This document shows, piece after piece, positions 46,125-54,359 of a stretch of 64,000 nucleotides of DNA (position 1 is the stretch's first letter; each line of letters opens with the position of its first letter). The notes below the pieces were generated by a model. The model was given only the letters and a program-made list of their open reading frames with translations. It did not search any database and was not told the origin of the DNA. Source of the stretch: Palaeococcus pacificus DY20341 (GTDB taxonomy: Archaea; Methanobacteriota_B; Thermococci; Thermococcales; Thermococcaceae); NCBI RefSeq assembly GCF_000725425.1, contig NZ_CP006019.1:1710480-1774479 (forward strand), given 5' to 3'. Position numbers and translations under genes: made by a program.

Positions 46125-46679
46125 TCAACCTAAATCAACACGCTTTATCGTCTCGTAAATCGGACCCTTGGGCGTTAGAGTGCTCTTCCTGAGCTCTATA
46201 GCTTCAACTGTGAATTCACCGAAGTCCTCATTGACAAGCTCCTTTAAAGTGAGCATGAGCTCGACCTTGTCCCTGACGTACTTTACCCTTCCAATCGTTA
46301 TGTGCGACACAAACTCCTTGTCCTTTTTGAAGCCGAGCTTCCTCATGGCGTTTTCAACGTCCTGAGCAATTTTTTTGATTTCCTCATCTCCCTCTAAGCC
46401 CGCCCATATAACGCGGATGTAGTTGTAGCTTGGGAAAACGCCTATACCCTTAACCTTAACGCTGTGCTTCCTGTATTTTTTAGCTATACCCTCCAAAATC
46501 TCGCCTATCTCCTTTGCCTGCTCCTCTGTAATCTCCCCCAAAAACTTAATCGTTAAATGCAGGTTTTCCGGCTCAACGAACTTTATCTTAGCTGCCTTAG
46601 CACGCTCAATCTTATCCTGCGCTTTAACGAGGTTTTCTCTAACCGCATCGTTAATCTCAATTGCTATGAAAGCTCTCAT
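46125..46679 (-). CDS. thpR: RNA 2',3'-cyclic phosphodiesterase (2H family)
   Basis: Opens 2',3'-cyclic phosphates at RNA ends; also called 2'-5' RNA ligase. The 184-residue protein has the two H-x-T motifs of the family, HLTIKFLG (His41) and SHITIGRVK (about His130). GGGGTGATGGCT precedes the ATG. Within this window it stands next to cca, so tRNA end repair is a reasonable functional link. Confidence 0.93.
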   Translation of the reverse strand: MRAFIAIEINDAVRENLVKAQDKIERAKAAKIKFVEPENLHLTIKFLGEITEEQAKEIGEILEGIAKKYRKHSVKVKGIGVFPSYNYIRVIWAGLEGDEEIKKIAQDVENAMRKLGFKKDKEFVSHITIGRVKYVRDKVELMLTLKELVNEDFGEFTVEAIELRKSTLTPKGPIYETIKRVDLG

Positions 46680-46723
46680 AGCCATCACCCCTCATTTTTT
46701 GACTCTCCTCCCAAATTACCTAT

Positions 46724-47164
46724 CTATTCACCAATCATCTCATAAAGAATTTTCAAACGGTATGCGTGTTTGAGCTCTTCCTGACGCATCATCTTGAATA
46801 TATCGCTCAGGGAGCCGCTTAGTATTTGACTTAGCCTATCATAGAGCTCATAGGAGTGCTTCTCCCTGATGAGGGCCTCTAAAATTAAATCCTCTAAATC
46901 AGCTGGCTCTGCACGCTCATCTTTAAAGTATGGCTCTAAGCTCAGTGAGTCCAGATAGTCTATAACCGCCGTTCCTTTTAATGTGTCTTCCTCTAAAAAG
47001 GACTCAATCGTTCTCTTGTGCCTCAGCTCTTCGCCGGCGAGCCATTTGAAGTGCTCCACCATGCTGGGGAGTTCATAAGTTGCAAAAGTCTCCCCGAGCT
47101 TGTATAGGTTGTAAAGTTCGTTCTCCTGATGAATTATACTTTTTAGGAGTTCCTCAAGGTTCAT
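46724..47164 (-). CDS. ferritin-like diiron protein (short)
   Basis: A 146-residue four-helix bundle of the rubrerythrin/ferritin-like superfamily. Candidate iron ligands lie in HQENELYNLY, GEELRHKR (E-x2-H), REKHSYELY and QEELKHAYR (E-x2-H). There is no rubredoxin domain. Such proteins handle iron or peroxide. Another ferritin-like gene ends 15 nt upstream, so the two are cotranscribed and could form a heteromer. Confidence 0.78.
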   Translation of the reverse strand: MNLEELLKSIIHQENELYNLYKLGETFATYELPSMVEHFKWLAGEELRHKRTIESFLEEDTLKGTAVIDYLDSLSLEPYFKDERAEPADLEDLILEALIREKHSYELYDRLSQILSGSLSDIFKMMRQEELKHAYRLKILYEMIGE

Positions 47165-47179
47165 TCTATCACCAAACCA

Positions 47180-47740
47180 CTATTTTTGAAGCAGATCATT
47201 TATCATGTCGTGCACGCTTTCCTCTGCTTTTGCTCTCTTGTAAAAAAGATATTGGCTCTTTACAAAGTCGTAGTGCCTTTTTTCATCCATTGCGAGTTCA
47301 AAGAAGATTGCTTTGTACTGCTCATCTGGAATGTTCCTCCCGATGAAGTTGTATATGCTTTCCGCAAGCTTTTCGGACTCTACTGCGATTTTTAGGATAT
47401 CTAAATAGCTCTTTGCTGTTTTTATTGCGGGCTTGCCCTTCGTTGCAATCCCAATCCACGTCTCAGCTTTTATTTTTCCAGGCTCTTTATCCGGAAACAG
47501 CTCATTGAAGATACGAATAATCTTTTCCTTGTGTCCTTTCTCCGCCATAATGAACTCCTCAAACCTTTTCTTTGCATGGGGCTCCTCAAGCCTCTTAGAG
47601 AGAAAAGTATAAAGTTCTACAGCCTCCTCCTCTCCTCTTATAGCATAGCTGAGTACCTCATAAAGGGGCTCTTTAGTAAGCTCCTGCAAAATTTGGCTAA
47701 CTCTCTCCTCAACCTCTTTTTCAATCTCAAAGCTCTCCAT
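47180..47740 (-). CDS. ferritin-like diiron protein (longer)
   Basis: A 186-residue helical protein with the same ligand pattern as its downstream neighbour: GEEEAVELY, AEKGHKEK, ESEKLAESIY and DEKRHYDFV (E-x2-H twice). The middle segment KAETWIGIATKGKPAIKTAKS is longer than in simple rubrerythrins. GGGTTGTGT precedes the ATG, and a TATA-like CTTTATACTTT lies about 35 bases further upstream. No rubredoxin-type cysteines are present, so electrons must come from another protein. Confidence 0.78.
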   Translation of the reverse strand: MESFEIEKEVEERVSQILQELTKEPLYEVLSYAIRGEEEAVELYTFLSKRLEEPHAKKRFEEFIMAEKGHKEKIIRIFNELFPDKEPGKIKAETWIGIATKGKPAIKTAKSYLDILKIAVESEKLAESIYNFIGRNIPDEQYKAIFFELAMDEKRHYDFVKSQYLFYKRAKAEESVHDMINDLLQK

Positions 47741-47784
47741 ACACAACCCTCACATATAGTGTAGCGCTCAAAAAGTATAAAGAT

Positions 47785-48582
47785 TTAACCACCCAGCTGA
47801 ACTTTCAGGTAATCCAAAAGGTCCCCTATGGTCGGCAAAATCAAGTCTGGCTTGATCTCACTCTTCTCAACGTCCTCAAGCGTATTAACACCCGTAAGAA
47901 CCATTATCGCCTTAGCACCAATCTTTTTAGCAAAAGCAATATCAGTATCTAACCTGTCGCCAACCACCCAAAGTTCATCCACTTTTAGCTTCTCCTTGAT
48001 GATCTCATAGACAGGCTGGTTGGGCTTTCCTATTACAAGAGGTTCATTTCCACTGGAAGCTTTTAGGGCCGCTAGTATGGAGCCCGCCCCCGGAAGTATT
48101 CCTTGCTCACCGGGGTAAGTTGTGTCCGGATTGGTGCCCACAAAAAGAGCACCATTTCTAATGGCTAAAGTTGCATACTTGAGCTTCTCATATGTGAGCT
48201 TGGTGTCCAGGCCCACGACGACGTATTTTACATCGTGCCACCGCTCTTTAATTTCTTCCATACCAATAATTGGCCAGCCGATGTTTTTTATCTCCTCTAT
48301 TAAGCCTCTCCCACCGATTACAAACGTCTCTCCTTTCTCGAAGTGCTTCTCCAAGTAGTGGGCAGTTGCATAGCCAGATGTGATTATCCTTTCTTCGCTC
48401 ACGCTTATGCCCATCTTTTCGAGCTTTTCCCTGTACATAGCAGCATTTCTCGTGGAGTTGTTTGTTAAAAAGATGAAGGGAATTCCTCTTGATTTTAAGT
48501 ACTCAACAACCTCTTTAGCGCCGTCTATAGGGTTGCTTCCCCTATAAATTACACCGTCCATGTCAAAGATGATACCTATCAT
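47785..48582 (-). CDS. HAD-superfamily phosphatase (NagD type)
   Basis: A 265-residue HAD IIA enzyme. The nucleophile motif is IIFDMDGVIYRG (Asp7, Asp9), motif II is FLTNNSTRN, the lysine is in VIGKPNQPVYEII, and motif IV is VVGDRLDTDIAFAKKIG. NagD-type members hydrolyse small phosphates such as nucleotide or sugar phosphates; the substrate is not readable. A TATA-like ATTTTTAAAC lies about 35 bases before the ATG. Confidence 0.92.
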   Translation of the reverse strand: MIGIIFDMDGVIYRGSNPIDGAKEVVEYLKSRGIPFIFLTNNSTRNAAMYREKLEKMGISVSEERIITSGYATAHYLEKHFEKGETFVIGGRGLIEEIKNIGWPIIGMEEIKERWHDVKYVVVGLDTKLTYEKLKYATLAIRNGALFVGTNPDTTYPGEQGILPGAGSILAALKASSGNEPLVIGKPNQPVYEIIKEKLKVDELWVVGDRLDTDIAFAKKIGAKAIMVLTGVNTLEDVEKSEIKPDLILPTIGDLLDYLKVQLGG

Positions 48583-48621
48583 AACGACCCCTAAAGAAGA
48601 AGAGTGGAGAAGTTTAAAAAT

Positions 48622-49944
48622 TCACTGGCCAAGTAGCCACTTCCATATAGGTTTGAAAATTATTTTTTTACCGTCCATCTTTTTAATATCCTCATAATCC
48701 CTAGTCAGGATCACTCCCTCTTTCATGCTAAATGCATCAAGTGCCCTAACCATTCCCCTGACCCCTCTATCCATGCTTTCTTCAATATCCCAGCTTACCT
48801 GGATCAACTCTTGGATATTGGAACCATTTTTAACCACAAAATCCACTTCAATTTGGGTTCTGGGCTCTCTCCAGTAGTACAGCTCGAGAGAGGGATTCCT
48901 TAATAACCTAGAGCGCAACTCTAAGAAAACAATATTCTCAGCTAGGTACCCATAATCCTCAGAAACCAAAAAAGTGTTTGCGTTTCTCAGTCCGGTGTCC
49001 ACACAGTAGACTTTTCGGGGATTTCTGAGCTGTGCTTTCAGGGAATAAGAGAATATTGGCAGGAAAAAGAACATCTTAGCATCTTCAATATAAGATGTGA
49101 AGTGCAGAATATCCTCTTTTCTAACATTCAGCTCCTGTTTTGCAAATTTGTAATAGCTGGAGGCACTGAAATACCTCGAAACATTTGAAGCTAAAAATTT
49201 TAGCAGATGCCGCAGAACATGGAATTTTTTAACGTTGTATCTCTCAACAATATCCTTATAGAACATTACCTCAAAATATTCCTGAAGTGTTCTGAGCTTC
49301 AAAAATTCATCATCCATCAATACAACCTCTGGAAAGCCTCCCCACTTTAGATACTCATGGAAAAGGGCTTTGATTTTAAAGCGTTCTGAGGTATACACCG
49401 CTCGATCTTCCACAATGCCCTTAGCCCTTAAAAATTCCCTAAAAGAAAAAGGCTGAATTTCAAAGGTTATACTTCTTCCTCTTAAAGAGGTGGCAATTTC
49501 TCTGCTGAGAAGCTTTGAGCTCGAACCGGTTACAAAAACCCTAAGCCCCCTATCCAGAGACCTTCTCACAAAAGCTTCCCATCCCGGCGCGTTTTGGACT
49601 TCATCCAAAAATAAATAAAGCTCCTCATTGGCATTTTCCGGAAACAGCTCATAATAGGCATCAAGCATTAGAGACAGGTCATTTTCTCTCAAAGGTAAAA
49701 TCCTATCATCCTCCAAGTTAACATAGAGGATTCTATCTCTTGGAACATCATTTGAAATTTTATTTATCAGCTGAAATATTAAAAAGGTCTTCCCACTCCT
49801 TCTTGGTCCAACTATAGACACTGCCTTGTGATTTAGGTTTAAAGGGATATTATACTCCCTCTCAACCCCATAGGGGAGCTCTCTCTCAAAACTTTCCATA
49901 AGGATTATTTTGAACAGTTCCTTTCTGTCCACACCTTTCACCAT
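48622..49944 (-). CDS. archaeal AAA ATPase with DUF4143-type C terminus
   Basis: A 440-residue ATPase with Walker A GPRRSGKT at residues 46-53, Walker B ELYLFLDEVQNAPGWE and the sensor TGSSSKLLSREIATSLRGR. The C-terminal half (ELYYWREPRTQIEVDFVV) is the nuclease-fold-like DUF4143 region. This group is widely amplified in archaea and its role is unknown. The ATG at 49944 (MVKGVDRKE) is chosen because the promoter palindrome at 49958-49983 lies just upstream; the longer frame would run through it. Probably leaderless. Confidence 0.85.
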   Translation of the reverse strand: MVKGVDRKELFKIILMESFERELPYGVEREYNIPLNLNHKAVSIVGPRRSGKTFLIFQLINKISNDVPRDRILYVNLEDDRILPLRENDLSLMLDAYYELFPENANEELYLFLDEVQNAPGWEAFVRRSLDRGLRVFVTGSSSKLLSREIATSLRGRSITFEIQPFSFREFLRAKGIVEDRAVYTSERFKIKALFHEYLKWGGFPEVVLMDDEFLKLRTLQEYFEVMFYKDIVERYNVKKFHVLRHLLKFLASNVSRYFSASSYYKFAKQELNVRKEDILHFTSYIEDAKMFFFLPIFSYSLKAQLRNPRKVYCVDTGLRNANTFLVSEDYGYLAENIVFLELRSRLLRNPSLELYYWREPRTQIEVDFVVKNGSNIQELIQVSWDIEESMDRGVRGMVRALDAFSMKEGVILTRDYEDIKKMDGKKIIFKPIWKWLLGQ

Positions 49945-49957
49945 TGTTCCATATATC

Positions 49958-49983
49958 GGACCAAAATTTAAATTTTTTGGTCC
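49958..49983 (-). promoter_or_regulatory. palindrome over the TATA box of the DUF4143 ATPase gene
   Basis: GGACCAAAA and TTTTGGTCC, 9-base arms, enclose an AAATTTAA-type TATA core about 25 bases before the ATG. A protein bound here would exclude TBP, so repression is expected. Confidence 0.65.
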
Positions 49984-50011
49984 ATATAAAGGATCAAAAA
50001 TTAAAGAGCAG

Positions 50012-50611
50012 TCACTGCTCGGCATAGATGTTTATGGAGATTTTTGCAGTGTCCGTTTGGCATTCGTTTCCAGCACTCGGCGATAGCTGGAGAGAAAGTT
50101 TTACTTTTAGCGTTTCTCTGGGCATTAATTTTTCGTTTAAGATGCTTATGGCTGAGGAGCTGACATCTTTTAGGTTCTTTCCAATGTAATCTGTTAGACT
50201 ATACGTTTGATTTCCTTTAGTTATCTCGAAGTCCCTTATGAGCAAATTTTGGCTCAGCTCACCCACATCTGTGGTGTTGTCCACTAGAGATTCCGCATCC
50301 GTTAGCGAGCCTTTTTCTAAATCCTGCACATCAAAATCCAAGCGCAGCGTTGAGATATCAACATCACCGCCGTTCTTAATGTAAAACACCACATCCCTAG
50401 AGTCGCCGGGCTTTAGGTTGTTAAAGTCGAAGAGCTTTAAATCATCGTAGAACTTGCTCCCATCTTTGCTTATCCTAACATCAAACTCCCCCGTCGAGAT
50501 TTCATTGTTTTGAGAAACACTCCTGTCGCTGAAGAGGGCGGTGCTGATGTGCATGCTTCCCATTCCTAAGAGAACGCCCACCATTAAAACCGCTAACAAT
50601 CCCCTGTTCAT
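50012..50611 (-). CDS. exported TasA/camelysin-like protein
   Basis: A 199-residue protein. Residues 1-28 are a signal sequence of the SipW-dependent type (LLAVLMVGVLLGMGSMHISTALFSD). The mature start FSDRSVSQNNEISTGEFDVRIS, the segment FNNLKPGDSRDVVFYIKNGGDVDIS and late strands LKVKLSLQLSP form the Ig-like fold of TasA and camelysin. TasA makes biofilm fibres in Bacillus, and an archaeal homologue forms bundling pili in Pyrobaculum, so a filament subunit is possible; this is inference. GGGTGAGTTGT precedes the ATG. No signal peptidase gene is adjacent. Confidence 0.75.
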   Translation of the reverse strand: MNRGLLAVLMVGVLLGMGSMHISTALFSDRSVSQNNEISTGEFDVRISKDGSKFYDDLKLFDFNNLKPGDSRDVVFYIKNGGDVDISTLRLDFDVQDLEKGSLTDAESLVDNTTDVGELSQNLLIRDFEITKGNQTYSLTDYIGKNLKDVSSSAISILNEKLMPRETLKVKLSLQLSPSAGNECQTDTAKISINIYAEQ

Positions 50612-50751
50612 ACAACTCACCCAACTAAGTTTTTACAATTGATTTTTGTAATATTTAACATAAATATTTTTTGAACAAAAAGATTACTAAGATGAGTAAA
50701 AACAGGGAGTGGTAAATGAATACAATGTCTAGGATTGGGACAGCTCAGGGG

Positions 50752-51738
50752 CTAAATCTCCCGCACGTCGATATTAAGTTTCAAGCTCAAGATGGTGCCG
50801 TTTATTGCGTCGAGGATCCTTTGAGCTGCATCTGTTTGGGCATAATCACCGTTTATTGGCTTTGGAAGAGGAGGCTCTTTGTCTTTAAAGAGCAAAAACC
50901 AGAGCTGCCATTTTCCTGGTTTATCTATGCTAAATGTATAGTTGGTTTCCCATTGGGGGGTCCAATTGCCTTCGATATCTATTGGCTTGTGGGGAAGGGT
51001 AACGTTGAGCGTGTCCATTAAGTACATGTTGTGGATGTGAGTTTGATTGGTGTCGAAGTCATATGTCAGGTTGACGAGCCATACCTCAACATAATATGTG
51101 ACGTTCCTGTACTCATGGTTCGCTATGCCCAAAATCACGGTGGCATTTTCACCCACGAAAAGCTCCGTTGGATAATCCGCGGCTTTTCCACTGGGGCCTA
51201 AAATGTAGAACTCCGTGAACTTCTCGCCTGGCTTTGGGTGGGTTATTACGTAGCCCAAAGTTGCTATTGAAGAAATTATCGCGATTATTAAAATCACGGT
51301 TAAAGCTTTATCCAAGCGGCTTGCTTTTTCCCACTCGAGCTCTTCTTTAAGCTTTTGGACATCAATTCTCGGAATCCACGGGTCAATAGCCTTCATCCTG
51401 CGGTAAATAGCTGTAATGCCAAAGAGGACGTTGAAAATAGTTAAGCTAACTAATATGGGGGTTAGCCTTATTCCCCAAGGCGTGTAGTTTAACGCCAATC
51501 CTATGAGCGGCACTATTGCAATGCTCAGCCCGAAGCTTAAAGCTAAGCGCTCGAGGTTGTCGAGCTCCTTCTTGTTTGGAAACAGGGCAGTTATAAACAC
51601 ATAGCCCGGGAAGAAGAGCACAAATGCCAAACCAAGGGCTTTTCTAGCAATGCTATTGGGAAAGAACACTATGAGCAGGTCGAGAATGAGTGAGAGCGCT
51701 GTGATTGTGAGCAGATCCCAGTAATCTCTCCAGTCCAT
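50752..51738 (-). CDS. DUF1616 membrane protein
   Basis: A 328-residue protein. Residues about 8-110 contain four hydrophobic segments (LLTITALSLILDLLIVFF, GLAFVLFFPGYVFITALF, LALSFGLSIAIVPLIGLAL, LVSLTIFNVLFGITAIY), a fifth lies near 145 (ALTVILIIAIISSIATLGYV), and the C-terminal 160 residues form an exported beta-rich domain (ELFVGENATVILGIANHEYRNVTYYVEV) with several N-glycosylation sequons. This is the DUF1616 architecture, known from archaea and of unknown role. GGTGGTCAA precedes the ATG. The surrounding genes suggest an envelope function. Confidence 0.8.
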   Translation of the reverse strand: MDWRDYWDLLTITALSLILDLLIVFFPNSIARKALGLAFVLFFPGYVFITALFPNKKELDNLERLALSFGLSIAIVPLIGLALNYTPWGIRLTPILVSLTIFNVLFGITAIYRRMKAIDPWIPRIDVQKLKEELEWEKASRLDKALTVILIIAIISSIATLGYVITHPKPGEKFTEFYILGPSGKAADYPTELFVGENATVILGIANHEYRNVTYYVEVWLVNLTYDFDTNQTHIHNMYLMDTLNVTLPHKPIDIEGNWTPQWETNYTFSIDKPGKWQLWFLLFKDKEPPLPKPINGDYAQTDAAQRILDAINGTILSLKLNIDVREI

Positions 51739-51808
51739 TTGACCACCAATACTAGAGGAGTGGGAATGTTTAAAATGGTTTTGATAACACAGCGTTGAAA
51801 CAAAAATC

Positions 51809-53191
51809 TTACGAATTCATCAACCCCTCCAGATCCTTTAAATCCCAGCATAGGGCATCGGGAGCCCTCTTTTTGAAGCTCTTTGCAATTATGAGGAATT
51901 CTCTTTCTCCTTTCCACTTAGTTAAGTCCGCTTTCTCCTTGAGTTCTTTGAAAAGGGCAATCCCATTGACATTGTCCCTCCATTTTACCTCAATGAACAG
52001 AGCTTTATTGCCCTTAGTCGCAACTAAATCAATTTCGTAGCTTCCTTTTTTGCTCCGGCCCCATTGCGGACCTATCTCATCAAACTCTATAACTTTCCTT
52101 TGATTCAGCTCCAAAAGGATGTCTTTTACAATTCTTTCGAACACCCTGCCAAAATAATTGGAGAAATTACCCTCTATTTTCCTCATTAACGCCTCATAGT
52201 TCCCGGTTTCAACCAAATTCTGGTTTTTTCTTATAAAGGTAAACCAAAAGTTCAGGAAGTAATCATTGATAATATAACGGGACTTCTTGGTTTTCTTTTC
52301 CAGTACAGGATTTTCCTTTGAAATCAGGTTGAAGTACTCCTCCAAGGCTTTCAGGTACTTTGGTATCGTTGTAGGCTTTTGAGAAATTGCATTTGCTATC
52401 TCTACAAGGGTGTTTCTGCTGCTTGCAATTGCCTCCAATATAGAAAAGTATATTTTGTGGGCTCTTCCAAATTCCTCTATGAGAAGAGCCTCACCCTCAT
52501 TCTGAAGGATTGAAGAAAACTTCAGCATCTGTTCTAAGAAATCAAAGAAGGTCCTCTCTCTAAAGAGCTCCAGGTATTCATAGTATTTCGGCACTCCTCC
52601 GAAAATGCCATAGAATTTTATTTTCTCTTCAAGATCTTTTACTCCAAGGTCATTCAGCATTTGAAAAACCGTACTCGGCCGCAGGGGTTTGAGGTTGATA
52701 TAAAGATCAGCCCTGCCGTATAGAGGGGATTTCCTTAAAAGAAACACTTTCCTCATCATTCCAATATAAGAGCCCGAGAGAATAACAAAGAATCTTTTTT
52801 CTTCCTTATATCTGTCCCAGAATTTTTGAAGATCATGGATTATTGAAGGATTTATCTTTAAGAAGTTCTGAAACTCATCAAAAAATATGGCTAGTTTATC
52901 CTGAGTTTTAAATAAAAAGTTCAACAAGTCCTCAAAGTTTTCAAATTTCGGTGAATAGCCGAGTTTTTCTTCAATCTCATCTTGGAAATCTTCCAGTAAG
53001 AGGCTTTCTTCTTTAACTGAAACAAAGAAATCAAGATAGGGAATGTTTTTTCTGGAGAAAAATTCTCTAACAAGCCTTGTTTTCCCAATTCTTCGTCTTC
53101 CAGTAACAATAATAAGAGATGAGCGAGAACGGGTTAGACTGAACGCTTTTTCTAAAGCTTCCATCTCCTCTTCTCTGTCATAGAATTTCAT
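51809..53191 (-). CDS. archaeal AAA ATPase with DUF234-type C terminus
   Basis: A 460-residue ATPase with Walker A TGRRRIGKTRL at residues 30-40, Walker B LAIFFDEFQNFLK and the sensor SGSYIGMM. The middle is a winged helix (TLVEIANAISQKPTTIPKYLKALEEYFNLI). The end YEIDLVATKGNKALFIEVKWRD has the D...E-x-K pattern of a restriction-endonuclease-like fold. The family is expanded in Thermococcales and may act on DNA; no function is proven. GGTGGATACTT precedes the ATG and a palindrome lies directly before it. Confidence 0.86.
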   Translation of the reverse strand: MKFYDREEEMEALEKAFSLTRSRSSLIIVTGRRRIGKTRLVREFFSRKNIPYLDFFVSVKEESLLLEDFQDEIEEKLGYSPKFENFEDLLNFLFKTQDKLAIFFDEFQNFLKINPSIIHDLQKFWDRYKEEKRFFVILSGSYIGMMRKVFLLRKSPLYGRADLYINLKPLRPSTVFQMLNDLGVKDLEEKIKFYGIFGGVPKYYEYLELFRERTFFDFLEQMLKFSSILQNEGEALLIEEFGRAHKIYFSILEAIASSRNTLVEIANAISQKPTTIPKYLKALEEYFNLISKENPVLEKKTKKSRYIINDYFLNFWFTFIRKNQNLVETGNYEALMRKIEGNFSNYFGRVFERIVKDILLELNQRKVIEFDEIGPQWGRSKKGSYEIDLVATKGNKALFIEVKWRDNVNGIALFKELKEKADLTKWKGEREFLIIAKSFKKRAPDALCWDLKDLEGLMNS

Positions 53192-53202
53192 AAGTATCCA
53201 CC

Positions 53203-53219
53203 AATAGGATTATCCTATT
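53203..53219 (-). promoter_or_regulatory. palindrome at the start site of the DUF234 ATPase gene
   Basis: AATAGGAT-T-ATCCTATT, 8-base perfect arms around one base. On the minus strand a TATA-like CTATAAATAT (near 53226-53235) lies just upstream, so the dyad covers the predicted transcription start, 12 bases before the ATG. Further up, ATCATTCA occurs twice (about 53263-53295), a weaker repeat. Confidence 0.6.
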
Positions 53220-53299
53220 TTTGGATATTTATAGTTTTTGGTCTTTTAGGAATACAAGGGTATCAGTACAATGAATGATCGTTCATTTTATTGAATGAT

Positions 53300-53542
53300 T
53301 CAACCAGCCAGAACCTCATACACCTTTTTCATGACTATGATTGCGAATATGACTAATAGGAGCTCCACTATGGGCTTCATGCCCTCCTTCTGCTCTCTGC
53401 TCAAAAAGAGGCCTCCCACTTCCAGAGTTATCAAAAGCCCTATTAGGGTTAGCGTGAGGAAGACATCAACGCTTTTTGTGGCTAACGCGGAAATTAGAAC
53501 CCACAGAGAGAGGAAAAGAATTATGTAGTCCTCTACATCCAT
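53300..53542 (-). CDS. small membrane protein
   Basis: An 80-residue protein with three hydrophobic segments (YIILFLSLWVLISALA, VFLTLTLIGLLITLEVGGLFL, VELLLVIFAIIVMKKVYEV). No family is recognised. It overlaps the end of the 252-aa membrane protein gene by 10 nt (ATGGATGTAG), so it is translated from the same message, and the pair is divergent from the MoxR operon. Confidence 0.65.
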   Translation of the reverse strand: MDVEDYIILFLSLWVLISALATKSVDVFLTLTLIGLLITLEVGGLFLSREQKEGMKPIVELLLVIFAIIVMKKVYEVLAG

Positions 53543-54291
53543 TCCCTAACTCCTCCAAGCCTTTTAGCTTTTATCTCAATCCCATAGTCCTTCTTCTCGA
53601 CGCTTTCAACATGTATCAGCTCTCCCGTGGCTTTAGCTAATCCCAAGAGAATTGAGGAGCATATTGGACAGGCAACTTTTTCGCATGATTGAGGATCACA
53701 CTCAATATCCGGCTGGACGACTACTCTAAAGCCTTTTTCAACTTCTTCTATATAGACACTTTTAGCCAATCCAAGAGCCCTTAAAACAGAACCCGATGAG
53801 GCCTCAACTTCTGAGTAGCTGGTGCTCTCAAGGGGATACTCCAGATGCTCCTCATACTTCTTTAATAGCTCTAGACCCGGAGGCCTAAGGGAAAGGCCCA
53901 TCTGCCTCTCGTTGCTTACATTTGTTAGGAAAACAACATCAGAGCTCAGCTTTCCCAAATTAAGGTCAAACTCCTCATGAAGAGGAACAAATAAGCCTCC
54001 CTCCGGGAGGTTCTCATAAGGGGGAATATAAACAGCGTTGCCCTCCAAACCTAAATCCGTTATCATCTTCTCCAGCAGGAGGTTATATGAATTCATAACA
54101 TTATTCAATGCTTCCTTCTTTATATAGCCAGAGCTTTTAAACGTGAAAATAATCACTCCCAGAAATATTCCCGCCAATCCAAGATTAATTAAGCCCTGAT
54201 TTCCATTTATTGCTCCAAAAATACCAGCAAAAGCTCCCACAAGTACAAGGAACGCGCTCGTAATGTGTTTAACTTCATATTTTAACTCCAA
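53533..54291 (-). CDS. membrane protein with a four-cysteine motif
   Basis: A 252-residue protein with two N-terminal hydrophobic segments (ITSAFLVLVGAFAGIFGAI, GLINLGLAGIFLGVIIFTF) and a cytoplasmic domain of about 190 residues. The domain contains CDPQSCEKVACPIC, a C-x4-C-x4-C-x2-C arrangement able to hold zinc or an iron-sulfur cluster. I do not know the family. It is divergent from the Ig-like/DUF4129 gene with a 68-base gap, and coupled to the 80-aa gene. Confidence 0.65.
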   Translation of the reverse strand: MELKYEVKHITSAFLVLVGAFAGIFGAINGNQGLINLGLAGIFLGVIIFTFKSSGYIKKEALNNVMNSYNLLLEKMITDLGLEGNAVYIPPYENLPEGGLFVPLHEEFDLNLGKLSSDVVFLTNVSNERQMGLSLRPPGLELLKKYEEHLEYPLESTSYSEVEASSGSVLRALGLAKSVYIEEVEKGFRVVVQPDIECDPQSCEKVACPICSSILLGLAKATGELIHVESVEKKDYGIEIKAKRLGGVREWM

Positions 54292-54359
54292 TCCCCTCCC
54301 CCTCGTAAACTTTGAGCAAAAATTTAAAACATTTGCCCTTGATTAAATTGAGAGGGACT

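Noticed and set aside
50650-50668. AATATTTA-ACA-TAAATATT dyad before the TasA-like gene
   Set aside because: Pure A/T symmetry is expected by chance in such AT-rich promoter DNA, so I do not claim an operator.
50716-51021. 101-aa plus-strand frame inside DUF1616
   Set aside because: Most of it is antisense to a well-supported membrane protein gene and it has no conserved motif, although a GGGAGTGGTAA lies before its ATG.
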